From assembly GCA_028753945.1 (NCBI GenBank), contig JAPNXP010000001.1, positions 7,182,501 through 7,246,500 of the forward strand: a stretch of 64,000 nucleotides of DNA, in the 5' to 3' direction. The notes beneath the pieces are model-generated. The model saw only the letters and a list, made by a program, of their open reading frames with translations, was not told the origin of the DNA and did no database searches. The stretch comes from Hexactinellida sp. DTS-2022 (Eukaryota > Porifera > Hexactinellida). Positions 1 to 11,146 of this stretch are shown one piece after another. The stretch's first letter is position 1; each line of letters starts with the position of its first letter. A program made the translations under genes and the position numbers.

Positions 1-1472
1 AGGAAATTGCAGATCTGATAGAATGAAACTTAGAATAACAAGAGTGTCTTTTTGGAGATTCTCACGAAAATAATCCGTTAATGCATTATCATTAGACTCC
101 TTTCTCAACAACTTACGAATGACTTTAGGTGTAATCCGGTTTTGATCAATAATAATTTTAATCGAACTTATTCTACCCAGTACAGCCAACACAGAGTTAG
201 GGAGATATACTAACGGCTCTTTTATGCACTTCATTAGATTCTCAATAGCAGTTTCGGTTTGGGAAGAAGTATATTTAATGTTTACATACTGTGTGGAGTG
301 ATACAAAGCTTCACTAATTTTAACCCATTTATTTAACACAGTGGAATATACAATCTGAGCGTTGGCCAATTTCTCTAATCCCTGGTTAACTAATATATTC
401 GGCAAAGAATTTGGAATAGTATTTCCTTCACCAAATAGCCTGTAATGGTAGATTTCAGGAGTATCATGTTGAAAACAGTGTATAAGAACACGATAGAAAA
501 TAGCGTAGGCACTGACGCCAATTTGTTCAATCAACAGTCTATTCCAGTTAGAGTCTGTGTCGTCAGAGTCCAGGGTAGGCCACTTGATGCGACGCCTGTC
601 ATTAGACAGAGAAAAGTAGCCGTGGAAGCTAACTGGCAGATGCGAGAGCTCAGGCGTTGGTAGGAAGCAAAACAACTTTCCACTGTTCACTGCTAGTGTG
701 TACTCGTTTGGCACTTTGAATCGAAACGTTAACTGAGAAAGAACTTTATCGATAAAACTCAAAATGTCAGTCCCATTCCAATCATAATGGAAACTCAATT
801 TAACTGATTTTTTCAGATCATTTCCTACTATCCCAGTTTCCATTGCTATCCCAATCCATGGTAGATAGTCTAGGTTGTTATCATTATAGAATTCCTTGAG
901 ATTCGAGGGAAACAAGGGAAATCCGATCATGTTCAATACCAGCATCACCTTGTTCTGCTGACAAGTTGAGATGGGATACAAATTGATTGTTACCTTTATG
1001 TTATTATGGAATTTCTTATCCGTCACATGACAAGATAACTGTCGATAACAGAGTTCCACCCCCGGAAGATAATTCTCCGGAATCTCAACGGAGAATATAC
1101 AAGTATAGAGTTTGCCTTTCTTTTCGAATAGTTTAATGGCTTTCACTTTCTTAAGGAACAACAGTATATTGTCTGCCTCTGCCTTGAGAGGTTCGAACAG
1201 AGTCTTCATGACACGGCTAGTGTCGTAGAGCCCATCAGGCTTGATTTGAGAATTTGATTCTTTGGTTCTAAGAGGAAATCTGAAAATAGTTCCGTCATAA
1301 GTATCACTTCCGTTGCAATTAAAGTATTTTAAGAAACAGCTGCTATGTCCGGAGTATTGCCTCTCTCTGAAGAACCAGTTTAATCCTATCTTAATACCAG
1401 GCCTGCCTTGGTATATTCTCTCCTGTGGGTCCAATATTCCAACACTCCCATCGCTCAGTACAATGGGGACAT
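1..1472 (-). CDS. SACS: SACS large exon, truncated by the window edge
   Basis: Open on the minus strand from an acceptor CTAATCTCTTAG at 1474-1473 to base 1 without a stop. The phase-1 join to the preceding exon gives [17 protein letters not shown], exactly the sacsin order. It continues with [11 protein letters not shown], a stretch [18 protein letters not shown], then WIGIAMET and [21 protein letters not shown]. An in-frame TGA just upstream of the acceptor (about 1501) confirms that the exon cannot extend further. The 4.7-kb intron upstream is filled with transposable elements. Confidence 0.87.
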
Positions 1473-4400
1473 CTAAGAGATTAGTTAATAGTATAGTATT
1501 TCACTGAAAAAGCACTGCTGGCGTTAATGTAAAATTGCCAATTTATTGAGCTGTGATATTATGGGGTTACTTTTATGTTGGCAAAGGTAATGCGGAAATG
1601 GTTCGATTTTTCAAAATAGGAAATAGTTCGACTTTCATTTTTGTATTGTAGGACCATGGATTCAATCCGGCTTTTCCTCATATCCATGGTGTAGCAACAC
1701 TAAAAAATCGAACTCTGTCCTATTTTGGTTTTTCGAACAATTTCCGGTTTATGTTTTTTGAACCATTTCCACCATACCGTTGGCAAACACCTTTTCTATA
1801 TAATAACCTTGTTAAGTAAAGGTGAATATTTTTTGTTATAAATGACCATGCCAGTCCCTGATAATCTCATTACAAAAGGTATTGGCTTATAGTGGGGCAG
1901 CATAACAATAAAATTGTTCAATTTTGATACAAGCATAAAAATTGGGACAGACATAGATAAATACGTATATTACAAAAAGATATGGATATGGAGGCATAAC
2001 GAGATTTTAATATTTTCAAGATGGCGGGCAAAAATTGTCGGAAAGTGTCGGACAAAAGCCCGCTCTCGCGATTACTTGTTAAATAACCTCGTAGAGTGTC
2101 TATATGCGTATAGTTATTCTCAAATGACTGTGCGATGAAGAAAGAGGGGTCACTCGATAGGGTAGAAACAATATTTGAGAATGGAATTTGTTACATACAG
2201 CATTGTCAAGGAATGTCCTCCCTCTCAAACCTGTTCATGTGAGCCCTATAATGACTGGAAATCTTATGCTGATTACGAATATCAGCATTAAACATAGATT
2301 AAACTTCAATTGACAAAGTTAATTTGCTTTTGTATACATATATGTACTACAGTATAACTCGGTTAGTACGTACTTCGGCTTAGTAAGTTCTAATTTATTT
2401 AACCATTTAGTAAATTTATATATATCTCAATATAATGTAAAGTCAGTTAGTAACTGTATAAATCAAATAATCACTTTTCGTGTCTTCTATTTCGGCTATT
2501 TTTGCCTAGTCTATTTGCACGTTCATGATAACAAATTGGTATCAACCGGTGTTATTTGAATTCAAGATTCTTTGAAGTGATTAAAAATTGTGTTTAATAG
2601 TAAACCGGAAATTCGCATTATCCGTGTTCGTACTAATGAGGTTATATTGTATATTCAATTTTTGAATTTAATTAGGATTTATTTAGTTTAAGCGCTCAAA
2701 AATATTTAGGCGAGAACATTCAGGGGCTAAGGATTTTAAGAAACTATTGATGCATCTATATTATTAAAACTCAACTGTTGTTTGTTTGTGTGTTTGTTTG
2801 TCCAGGTTGCATTAAAGTGGTGGGGGAATAGAAACTGCATTTATATACGAGATAGAAACTAACTTCCAAATGTTATAATAGGTAAACAAGTAGTGATCGA
2901 CCGGGACCAATATCTTTTCCGGGACCGGGACCGGGAACGGGAATATAATCTTTCACCGGGACCGGGTTTTAACCGGGATTGATACCGGGATCGAAGTAAA
3001 TCAAATGATGGCCCTTACAATAGACATGTTGTTCCCATTAGGGGTTCTACCACACGTAGGGGAAGTTTACTTGGTCCACGGGGCGAAGAATGGGAAGGTG
3101 TAGTTACAATACATATTGTAGAATAATGTTATCAATTTTGTTTTGCAAAAACACAGCTACCAAAAATCAAAAGATAATTATTCACCATTCACCAATTAGA
3201 TTATGCCAATCTTATTTCCACTGTTAATCAGCAGTTGACTTCTTACCGATATGAAATAGTAATATAGAATGAATAGACACTTTGGGTTATATTGGTTGTT
3301 TTAGTAGATCGTAGTTAATAATTTAGAATTTTAGATGTTAGTTATAGGATTTACTTCCACATGAAAGAAAAAGTTGATATTAATATCACCTTCCATTTCA
3401 TAAATACTATGTCAGAGGACTTGGAATACTTAATGAAAAAATTCATTTTTAGAATTTTAGCTTCAATGACAATGTTTATTCATTCAATTAACAACTTTGA
3501 GTTGTCCATTCCCGGTTAGGAATCCCAGGAAAACATCAATATTTACCAGGACCGGGACCGGGAATCTAAAAACAGCCGGGATTTCCCGGGGCCGGGACTA
3601 AAACCGGGATCCCGGTCTTTTCCTATAAACAAGTACGTATGCTGATTTCAAATTTCGCATTTTTTAATTTTAATATGAATAATATTGTTGTTGTTACAAA
3701 AAAGGTAACAAATTAATGAAAATTCAAAATCACCTAGAAGTTTGCTTTCACGGGTATTATAGCTAAACAAGTTAAAAGTATTGAAATGGTAGGAAGGGAT
3801 GTTTTACTAACTCTATCATCAATGTTTTAGTGAGGAGTAAGGCCGGATAGCGGCAGTTAAATTGAGGTGCGTAGCACCGATCCGTCGCAAAGCGACCGAG
3901 ACCGAAGGCTCCTATTTAATAAACAACGACTTAGAAGAGTGTATAACTGCAACTATTAATGATCGATGATCACTGGGTAACTCGAATGGCAGGGGCGTAT
4001 TGAGCCATTCACCTGGAGGATGTAGTCCTCAATCGGCGCTGACTTTACAATATTTTTTCTTATTTTCAGGAAATAGAATACACCAACACCAGGGTTTTTT
4101 AAGGCCGATCTTGGTGTAAATTTTGCAACAAAAAGTTTTAGAGTTCACCACGATTCGGGTCGGCCGCGGACGCTGCAGTGTTGAGTTACACCAAGGTCTC
4201 AACCTTTAAAAAAAACCTGGAATACACAGTATAGATTTATATTAAAACATGGATAAGATCTTTACAATTTTTAAATGCATGTCTATATACAGTAGAACCT
4301 CGTTAATACGAGCACCAACGCCCAACGGACGATAAAATTTTGTTAGCTTTATTCAGAGTTCATATTAATCGGAGTAATACCCAATGAATAGCCATTGTAG

Positions 4401-6609
4401 CTTGTAGGGACCTGATTCTGTGGAACTGTTTGTCGTCTTATCCGCGAAATGGCATTAACCGTGTTCGTACCAACGAGATTCTACTGTAATATGGAAATAT
4501 CCGTTGAATATAAAATAGGTATTGGCAGGGCCGGTCTTACAGTTTGCGCAGTTTGCGAGGCCCTAGGCACAAGGCCAGCTAGACACTTGATTCCATATCA
4601 ATTAAATGTACAGTGAAGTGCGGGGTCCCACTACCGCGGTCCGCGGGGCCCAAGGCCCCTGCCTAGGTCGCCTTGCCCTAAGGCCGGGCCTGGGTATCGG
4701 TGTCGAATCTGTCGATTAAACGCAGTCGACTCCGCTATATAGAGCCACCAGTTAATAGATTTCTCCGCTTAATCGAGTAAAAGTTCACAGGATTTTTAGG
4801 ACGGAAAGATAATTTGGTTTAAAATAGAACTCGGTTAGCATGTAACCCCTCGGTAGAGAAAATTTGTGCATATTATCCAAGTGTACGTACTAACTGACTT
4901 TACATTATATTGAGATATATATAAATTTACTAAATGGTTAAATAAATTAGAACTTACTAAGCCGAAGTACGTACTAACCGAGTTATACTGTAGTACATAT
5001 ATGTATACAAAAGCAAATTAACTCTGTCAATTGAAGTTTAATCAATGTTTAATGCTGATATTCCATAATCAGCATAAGATTTCCAGTCATTATAGGGCTC
5101 ACATGAACAGGTTTGAGAGGGAGGACATTCCTTGACAACGCTGTATGTAACAAATTCCATTCTCAAATATTGTTTCTACCCTATCGAGTGACCCCTCTTT
5201 CTTCATCGCATAGTCATTTGAGAATAACTATACGCATATAGACACTCTACGAGGTCATTTAACAAGTAATCGCGAGAGCGGGCTTTTGTCCGACCCTTTC
5301 CGACAATTTTTGCCCGCCATCTTGAAAATATTAAAATCTCGTTATGCCTCCATATCCATATCTTTTTGTAATATACGTAATTTATCTATGTCTGTCCCAA
5401 TTTTCATGCTTGTATCAAAAATTGAAACAATTCACTCCAATATGGCTGTTATGCTGCCCCACTATATACCTTATTATAGGAAATTAACGCGCCATGTAAT
5501 TAACGCGAAGGAAATTAACGCTCCATAAAATTAACGCGAATTGGAGCTGAACATTTTCAAATACATGAAATTAACGCGAATAAATTTTCAGGATTATTAA
5601 TCTCCTGATTTAATACTATTATTGTGCCCAAATAGGCTTCTAATCTACTTGATAAGACATGGTATATCCTTTCAAACTAGTTGCACATCTGAAAATATGT
5701 AGCTCGGAACTTTGTCCATCCATTGTATAATTTTGCTAAATAGCAGGAAATTAAGGTCATGGAAATTAACGCTCCATGAAATTAACGCGATTTGGAGAAA
5801 TTCGCGTTAATTTCATGGCGCGTTAATTTCCTATAAAAAGGTAGTAGTACAAGTAATTCCGAATATAACTCAAGTGAATACGACGATAAGAATAATTTTC
5901 AGCAGATACTACTTCTAATTTAACCTTGCTATATTTACATTACACACATTAAATATTTAATTACAGTAGAACCTCGTTAATACGAACACCAACGGAAGGT
6001 AAAAAATTATTCGCTTTATCCGGAGTTCGTATTAACCGGAGTAATACGTCATTGAATAGCCATTGCAGGGACCTGATTTTGTGCAACTGTTGTTCGTCTT
6101 ATGCGGAAATTCGTATTAACCCTGTTCGTGTGAAGAGATTCTACTGTATATGACTAGGCACTGGGCACTATGCCCGGAGCAAGTAGTGTGGAATGAGGTT
6201 ACCTGTAATGTGGTAGATCGATATAAACCCCAATCCGAATCTCCCTACTTTAAGGCTCTCTGTTGCCTTAACACTCTTCTCGACTGTTTGTATTCCCAGC
6301 CAGTCCGTTGGCTTGAACTTTGCATTATTCCACGCGTAGAGAGCTTGTCCCTGGTAGAGGGAGCAGACGGAGCTTATAAGAGCACCAGTGTTGTGAGTGT
6401 TGTGGTCAAGGAGGAACTCTACCTGCGTAGCCCCTGCATCGTCTGCGTTCTGTATTATCTCCTAGCAACATAGCACGTAAACAAAGAATACAAAGAACAA
6501 CACAATATTCACACCTTCAGTATCTGACTCCCGTCTGGGTAGTTGTTAAGAATACCTTTTATATAGTCAATGAGGGGCGGAGTTCTCTGACCGAAGTCAC
6601 TTTCGCCAC
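1..6609 (-). CDS. SACS: Sacsin-like protein, N-terminal part (gene continues past left edge)
   Basis: Three minus-strand exons (6609-6515, 6461-6203, 1472-1) join in phase and read as the first sacsin repeat: an HSP90-type ATPase fold followed by the typical sacsin extension. Visible motifs are the helix [12 protein letters not shown] (Glu, Asn and Asp of the nucleotide pocket), the glycine loop VGRFGLGF with SIYHITDVPI just after it, [18 protein letters not shown], and the sacsin signature [21 protein letters not shown]. Sacsin is a giant (over 4000 aa in vertebrates) chaperone-like protein linked to mitochondria and intermediate filaments. Only about 600 aa are here. The upstream exon with the start codon was not found, and the rest lies beyond position 1. 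The plus-strand ORFs across this locus are antisense shadows. The family call is firm; orthology to vertebrate SACS rather than a related multi-repeat paralogue is inferred. Confidence 0.88.
1586..1779. mobile_element. hAT-like MITE with 8-bp target duplication
   Basis: The terminal inverted repeat GGTAATGCGGAAATGGTTC faces GAACCATTTCCACCATACC at the other end. The element is flanked by the direct repeat TTGGCAAA (1578-1585 and 1780-1787). It is about 190 bp with no coding capacity. A related inverted copy lies at 9705-9859. Eight-bp duplications are the hallmark of the hAT superfamily. Confidence 0.7.
2755..3913 (+). mobile_element. Helitron/Helentron-like non-autonomous element, interrupted
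   Basis: The 5' end TCTATATTATTAAAACTC and the following TGTTTGTTTGTCC-rich leader recur at 27503 and, shortened, at 61591. The 3' end carries the family tail: the GGAGTAAGGCCG-GCGGC stem, the hairpin GTCGCAAAGCGAC, and GAGACCGAAGG. There are no terminal inverted repeats or coding frames. The body is split by the CCGGGA-rich element at 2895-3622. Plant and animal Helitrons share the TC start and a 3' hairpin; assignment to the Helentron branch is inference. Confidence 0.6.
2895..3622. mobile_element. Element with CCGGGA-rich inverted ends
   Basis: The left end is built of CCGGGACCGGGACCGGGA-type repeats and the right end of the complementary set, ending CCGGGATCCCGGTC. The central part is AT-rich and non-coding. 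It sits inside the Helitron-like element, so it inserted later. Confidence 0.55.
4290..4486. mobile_element. pogo/Tigger-like MITE
   Basis: The ends CAGTAGAACCTCGTTAATAC and its complement finishing AGATTCTACTG are flanked by TA on both sides. About 197 bp, non-coding. The CAGT start, the (A/T)ACTCC or ACCTCG motif and TA target sites resemble pogo/Tigger-type Tc1/mariner elements. Confidence 0.65.
5474..5836. repeat. Palindromic element with GGAAATTAACGCGCCATG ends
   Basis: Inverted ends ATAGGAAATTAACGCGCC and GGCGCGTTAATTTCCTAT enclose further short repeats of ATTAACGCGAA and ATTAACGCTCC. Non-coding. Confidence 0.6.
5964..6146. mobile_element. pogo/Tigger-like MITE, same family as 4290-4486
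   Basis: CAGTAGAACCTCGTTAATAC opens the element and GAGATTCTACTG closes it, with TA flanks. It lies 56 bp downstream of the SACS exon ending at 6203, inside the large intron. Confidence 0.65.
6203..6461 (-). CDS. SACS: SACS exon with the ATP-binding motifs
   Basis: The exon starts after TTGCTAG with GAG ATA ATA and encodes [19 protein letters not shown], then [15 protein letters not shown], and ends [15 protein letters not shown] at a phase-1 donor ACAG|GTAACC. The intron separating it from the previous exon (6462-6514) is only 53 bp. Exon sequence is markedly more GC-rich than its flanks. Confidence 0.88.
6515..6609 (-). CDS. SACS: SACS exon encoding the start of the first sacsin repeat
   Basis: The exon follows an acceptor TTGCAG and opens in phase 1. 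It reads [19 protein letters not shown] and then [13 protein letters not shown], ending at the donor AAG|GTGTGA. This matches the FGQ-x-TPPL-x-D-x-L-x-x-IL-x-x-YP-x-G-x-QILK start of sacsin repeat 1. Because it opens mid-codon, at least one more upstream exon must exist. Confidence 0.85.
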
Positions 6610-6652
6610 CTGCAATAAATATTATTAAACGGCATAGTATATAATATATATG

Positions 6653-6817
6653 CAGTAAGAACCTCGTGAGTTCGAACACAGGGGACAGCCAAAATGTTTC
6701 GCCTTACCCCGAATTCGTATTTAACGGGTGTCATTGTAATGAAAAGGCTTTTAATTAGACTGAATTACCCGGAATTTCGTATTAATTAATTGTGTTTGTA
6801 CTAATGAGGTCATACTG
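6653..6817. mobile_element. Diverged pogo-like MITE
   Basis: Degenerate ends CAGTAAGAACCTCGTGAG and GAGGTCATACTG. It lies just upstream of the first recognisable SACS exon. Confidence 0.45.
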
Positions 6818-7251
6818 TAGTTCAAATTGTAGTGTATTTTCCCATTGAGTTTTCGAATAGTTTCCCCTAGAAAATAGCTTTTGTACTCTACCAAAAGTGT
6901 ATAGCCTCGTACACATGCGCGGCGCCAGTTTTTCAAATTGGGGGGGGGGCAACCAATTTTTTCATAATTTCATTAAATTATATTTGCTTATATTCCAGTT
7001 ACTAAATAAGCATTGTATATAAATAATGTCATTCTTGAAGAAAAATATTATCACAAATAGTGTTAATAAATTTTATTTGCTACTTTGGGGGTGCGGCGAT
7101 GCTACTTTTCGAGATATATACGGTAACAATATGTATGTTTTGATGAAAATCGAGCGATCGAGCTAAAATCTTTAGACCTTCGAGCCTCTAGAAATGTGTC
7201 CATGGGAATGAGTAAATTTCCAGGGAATTCTTGGCATGAGTCAGGGATTAG

Positions 7252-7741
7252 CAGGGTTGCCAACATTTTTTAAGCCCAAAGCGTGATATTTTGTCCTTTT
7301 TTAAAAAAAAGCGTGAGGAATATAGTATAAAGCGTGAGATTTTGGGAGAAAAGCGTGGAAAAATTTTTCACTTCAGAAAGCAGTATAATAAGAGGTTATT
7401 TTGCCTCGCCCCTGAATTTTATTCTACCTATCTATTTTGATACATAATGCGAATAATTACTAAAAAATCTAAAAATTTAACATGAGTAATTATCTATTGT
7501 AATGCAAAATAATAAAATCTACTAATTCAAGACTAATAGTTCTAAAATAGTTCATACTAAGCTAGTGCTCCTCGTTGTATTCTTTAGTAACTTTTTGTGA
7601 CCTTATAATCAAATTGCACTAGGTTTTTGACAATTTTACCATTTTATAATAAAGCGTGAGATTTCGAATCTAAGAGTGAGAGTGGGAGATTTTAAAAAAA
7701 GCGTGAGATTCACGCCTAAAGCGTGAGAGTTGGCAACCCTG
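7252..7741. mobile_element. hAT-like MITE, copy 1, with TSD GGGATTAG
   Basis: Begins CAGGGTTGCCAAC and ends GTTGGCAACCCTG, with perfect 8-bp flanks GGGATTAG at 7244-7251 and 7742-7749. The interior is AT-rich and carries many GCGTGAGATTTT-like subrepeats near both ends. 490 bp, non-coding. Confidence 0.8.
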
Positions 7742-7984
7742 GGGATTAGCCTGGGCGAAGTTATCACGTATGATTTTAACTTGAGAATACCCTAAATCCT
7801 GCCCCCCCCCCCCCCCCTTTAGACTAGGGGCGGTGGCTGCCCCATCTGCCCCCCCTCTGACGCTAATTAAAATAGATAATCGCCCCGGCTACTTTTTCGA
7901 AAAATACGACAGACACTAGTAATGTTACAAGCAGGTTAGTTAAGACAAGGAAATTAGTTGATTATACAAAAATAAATACAGGCG

Positions 7985-8620
7985 TGCAAACTAGGGCCGT
8001 AGCCACCAAAATAAAAGTGGTCCGGTTAGGCTGGACTTGAAACAGTACCTGCCAAGCCATATATGGTGCCCACGGTTAGTTTGGCCGGACCATCTACGGT
8101 GCCGTGGATCGTCCCCTTACGCCATATAAGGTCCCTCGGACTATCCATGGCGCCGCATATGTTCCCCGGAACCATTCAGGGTGCTCTGACTGTAATCTGC
8201 CGTGCAATGTATATACCTCCGGATTTCTTTGGCGCCGCAAGTTAATCTCTACAATGCATCTTGCTTAGCCTCGTTAGTCAAATTATAGAAAACATGGGTG
8301 GCACAAGTCAAGCTATTGACAGACCACTATTGAACTAACTAAGCTGAATATTATTACTAACAAGACTAACACGAAGTGGTACTATTCTAAGAATTTCAGG
8401 GAGGTGATCTCAGTAAAATCTTTATATTCAATATTATTAAGGGGGACCATACACGCTGCCATGGATGGTCCAGCCGAACCAGTTACGGCGGTGGACCATC
8501 TATGACGTGACACGCCAACCTGACAGAGTGGTGCCATCTTGGGAAAATTCGTCAACGAAAAGTGGTCAGGTTGAAACCGGACCAACCGGACCTGCAAACA
8601 CATTAGTTACTATGCAACCT
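7985..8620. repeat. GC-rich degenerate inverted-repeat region
   Basis: Alternating GGTCCGGTT / GGCCGGACC and GGACCATC-type words in both orientations give a foldback character. Similar GGCCGGACC words recur at 42360-42660 and 45630. The short ORFs across it show no family resemblance, so it is read as a transposon remnant rather than a gene. Confidence 0.4.
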
Positions 8621-8783
8621 GATACTATAATTAACAGGATTTACTCACTGGATAACTGTTGACGTTTGGGGTTTCCAGGTCCAGTCTCGGTAGGTGCATC
8701 GCGCTTTTGACTTCTTTTCTGAGACATCTTAGCAAGTATAACTTGAGGGAGTCATGAATATAGAAACTAATTATAGATTAGTA

Positions 8784-8972
8784 CAGTCAACTCCGCTTAA
8801 TAGAGCCACCGGTTAATCGGTTTATCCGCTTAATTAATCGGGTCAAAATTTCACAGGATTTATAGGACAGAATTACAGTTTGGCTTACAATATTTTCGGT
8901 TAATCGGTTTCTCCGCTTAATCGGGTCAAAACAACCTGGTCCCGAGGTGGCTCTATTAAGCGGAGTTGACTG
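8784..8972. mobile_element. pogo/Tigger-like MITE, CTCCGCTTAAT subfamily
   Basis: Ends CAGTCAACTCCGCTTAATAG and CTATTAAGCGGAGTTGACTG are fully complementary over 20 bp with TA flanks. 189 bp. Internal TTAATCGG words repeat the terminal pattern. Confidence 0.7.
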
Positions 8973-9104
8973 TATATTCAAATTTACATTTCCGTTATTA
9001 CGTTATAAAGGTTAATTAAGCATTTATGACCATTAATTGTCAAATAAACCAAGACTTAATTGATCTTCTGGTATTGTCGTGTGATATGCTAGAGTATTAT
9101 AATC

Positions 9105-9590
9105 TACGAGCCCTTCGGTCTCGGTCGCTATGCGAGAGTCCGGTGCTACGCACCTCAAGTTAACGGCCACTGTGAGGCCTTACTCCTCACCCTTTCTACC
9201 ATGGAAAATGATAGAAAGGGACGTTCTATACATCACTTTTACAATTTCTATAGTTTTAACTTGTTTTTTATATTCTAAATTTAAAATGCGAAATTTGTGT
9301 TTAGCAAACTTGTTTACCTATAATATTATTGAAAGCAAACTTCTAGGTCGATTTTAATTTCTATTAAATTTGTTTACCTATTTTTGTAAACAACAACACA
9401 AATATTAATATTATAAATTGTAAATGCGAAATTCGAAATCAGCATACTTATTTACCTATAATACCCGTTGAAAGCTAACTTCTGGGTTGATTTTGAATTT
9501 TCATTAATTTGTTTACCTATTATTGTAAACAACAAAAATAAATATTCATATTAGAAATTTGTAAATGCGAAATCAGCATACTTATACCCA
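9105..9590 (-). mobile_element. Helitron/Helentron-like element, minus strand, 3' part
   Basis: Reading the minus strand, the element ends in the family tail (GGAGTAAGGCCT, a GCGTAGCACC stem, GACCGAAGGGCTCG). It is preceded by about 140-bp tandem units with GCGAAATTTG and AGGTAAACAAATTAATG. The 5' end was not identified. Confidence 0.5.
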
Positions 9591-9704
9591 CCCACTCTGA
9601 ATTTTTAAGAAAAATATTCACATCTTCCCTCCCGAAAGGTGCCAAAACTTTAGCCAATTAAATTCGAGGGTTTTCCAGTATGGATTAGCAGCTAGCTGGG
9701 TATG

Positions 9705-9859
9705 CTGGAAATGGTTCGAAAAACCAAAACCGAAAATTTTTCGAATTTTTTAGTGTTGCTGCACCATGGATATGAGAAAATCCCGGCTTGAATCCATGGT
9801 CCAACAATACAAAAATGAAATTCGAACTATTTCCTATTTTGAAAAATCGAACCATTCTG
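9705..9859. mobile_element. MITE related to 1586-1779, inverted
   Basis: The reverse complement runs GGTAATGCAGAATGGTTCG to GAACCATTTCCAGCATACC and shares the central ACCATGGATTCAAGCC block with the copy at 1586-1779. No clear target duplication. Confidence 0.6.
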
Positions 9860-10081
9860 CATTACCCAAGAATTCAATTAGTATAGAAGGATTTTAATGT
9901 TTGTATCAATTGTTAAATACAAGCGAGGGTCGCAGGCCCGAGTAAAGTTGTAAGAACGCGTGTAGCGCGGAAGAAAATTTTTGAATATAAACATACAAAC
10001 AAACTTACATACAGACAGAAAATCCTTTGATATATCAATCATCATAGTATAATGCAGTGGCGGCATACCCGGTACGGCTGG

Positions 10082-10573
10082 CAGGGTTGCCAACTTTTTT
10101 TAAGCCCAAAGCGTGATATTTTGTCCTTTTTTAAAAAAAAGCGTGAGGAATATAGTATAAAGCGTGAGATTTTAGCTGAAAAGCGTGAGAAATTATTTTT
10201 CACTTCAGAAAGCAGTATAATAAGAGTTTATTTTGCCTCGCCCCTGAATTTTATGCTACCTATCTATTTTGATACATAATGCGAATAATTACTAAAAAAT
10301 CTAAAAATTTAACATGAGTAATTATCTATTGTAATGCAAAATAATAAAATCTACTAATTCAAGACTAATAGTACTAAAATAGTTCATACTAAGCTAGTGC
10401 TCCTCGTTGTATTCTTTAGTAACTTTTTGTGACCTTATAATCAAATTGCACTAGGTTTTTGACAATTTTACCATTTTATAATAAAGCGTGAGATTTCGAA
10501 TCTAAGCGTGAGAGTGGGAGATTTTTAAAAAAGCGTGAGATTCACGCCTAAAGCGTGAGAGTTGGCAACCCTG
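10082..10573. mobile_element. hAT-like MITE, copy 2, with TSD ACGGCTGG
   Basis: Nearly identical to 7252-7741 in the same orientation, with CAGGGTTGCCAAC and GTTGGCAACCCTG ends. Perfect 8-bp flanks ACGGCTGG lie at 10074-10081 and 10574-10581. Together the two copies define the ends of the family without ambiguity. Confidence 0.8.
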
Positions 10574-10972
10574 ACGGCTGGTGAGGCGAGCGCCGTACCA
10601 CTTTTCAGAATGATCCAGCGTCGCCGTAACACCTTTTAGGATTACCAGCTTTGCTATACCCCTCTATCAGTTCGAAATTAAAGAATTCATTGATAATTTA
10701 ATGATTTTAAAACCAATAGATTGTACACATTGCAGACAGGTTGTAAGTATAAATTCCCGCAGTAAACACTTTTACTGGTGCGTTTCGCCGGACTACATTC
10801 GAAAAACTGGTGCGACGTCGCCGGGACAACATTCAAATAAGGTAAATTACTCCTCCGTACCACGTTTTGAAAGGACGTTACGCCCCTGGTATAATGGATG
10901 TAATTGTTTGCTTGTAAACGTAGAGTTACGGAATGTAATTTTGCTATTACGTATGTATAAAGGTTTGCAATA

Positions 10973-11146
10973 CAGTGGAAGCCGCTTAATCGGGAGAAGG
11001 TTAATCGGGAAATTCGGTTATTACGGACGAGGCTTTGGAAACCAATTCGTATCAAATAGTATAAAGTATATCGGTTAATCGGGAGAACCGGATAAACGGG
11101 ACTAAATTCCTACTCCCGAGGCGTCCCGATTAAGCGGCTTCCACTG
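10973..11146. mobile_element. pogo/Tigger-like MITE, GCCGCTTAATCGG subfamily
   Basis: CAGTGGAAGCCGCTTAATCG at the left faces CGATTAAGCGGCTTCCACTG at the right, with TA flanks. The overlapping ORFs on both strands at 10687-11078 are fortuitous. Confidence 0.7.

Larger units (their letters stand above)
1888..5466. repeat. Long inverted repeat inside the SACS intron (arms 1888-2452 and 4889-5466)
   Basis: The arms of about 570 bp face each other across 2.4 kb. Both contain the same landmarks in opposite order: TATAGTGGGGCAGCATAAC, the CGGGCTTTTGTCCGAC block, the GTGACCCCTCTTTCTTCATCGC block, and the inner ends around AACTCGGTTAGTACGTAC. They differ by scattered substitutions and small indels (by eye roughly 5%). 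No transposase reading frame was seen inside. It may be an element with long terminal inverted repeats, or an inverted duplication later filled by other insertions. Confidence 0.75.

Noticed and set aside
445..1507. Plus-strand ORFs at 445-663 and 1313-1507
   Set aside because: Antisense shadows of the large SACS exon on the minus strand.
6150..6473. 107-residue plus-strand ORF
   Set aside because: It is antisense to the SACS exon with the ATP-binding motifs, which has clear homology and matching splice phases.
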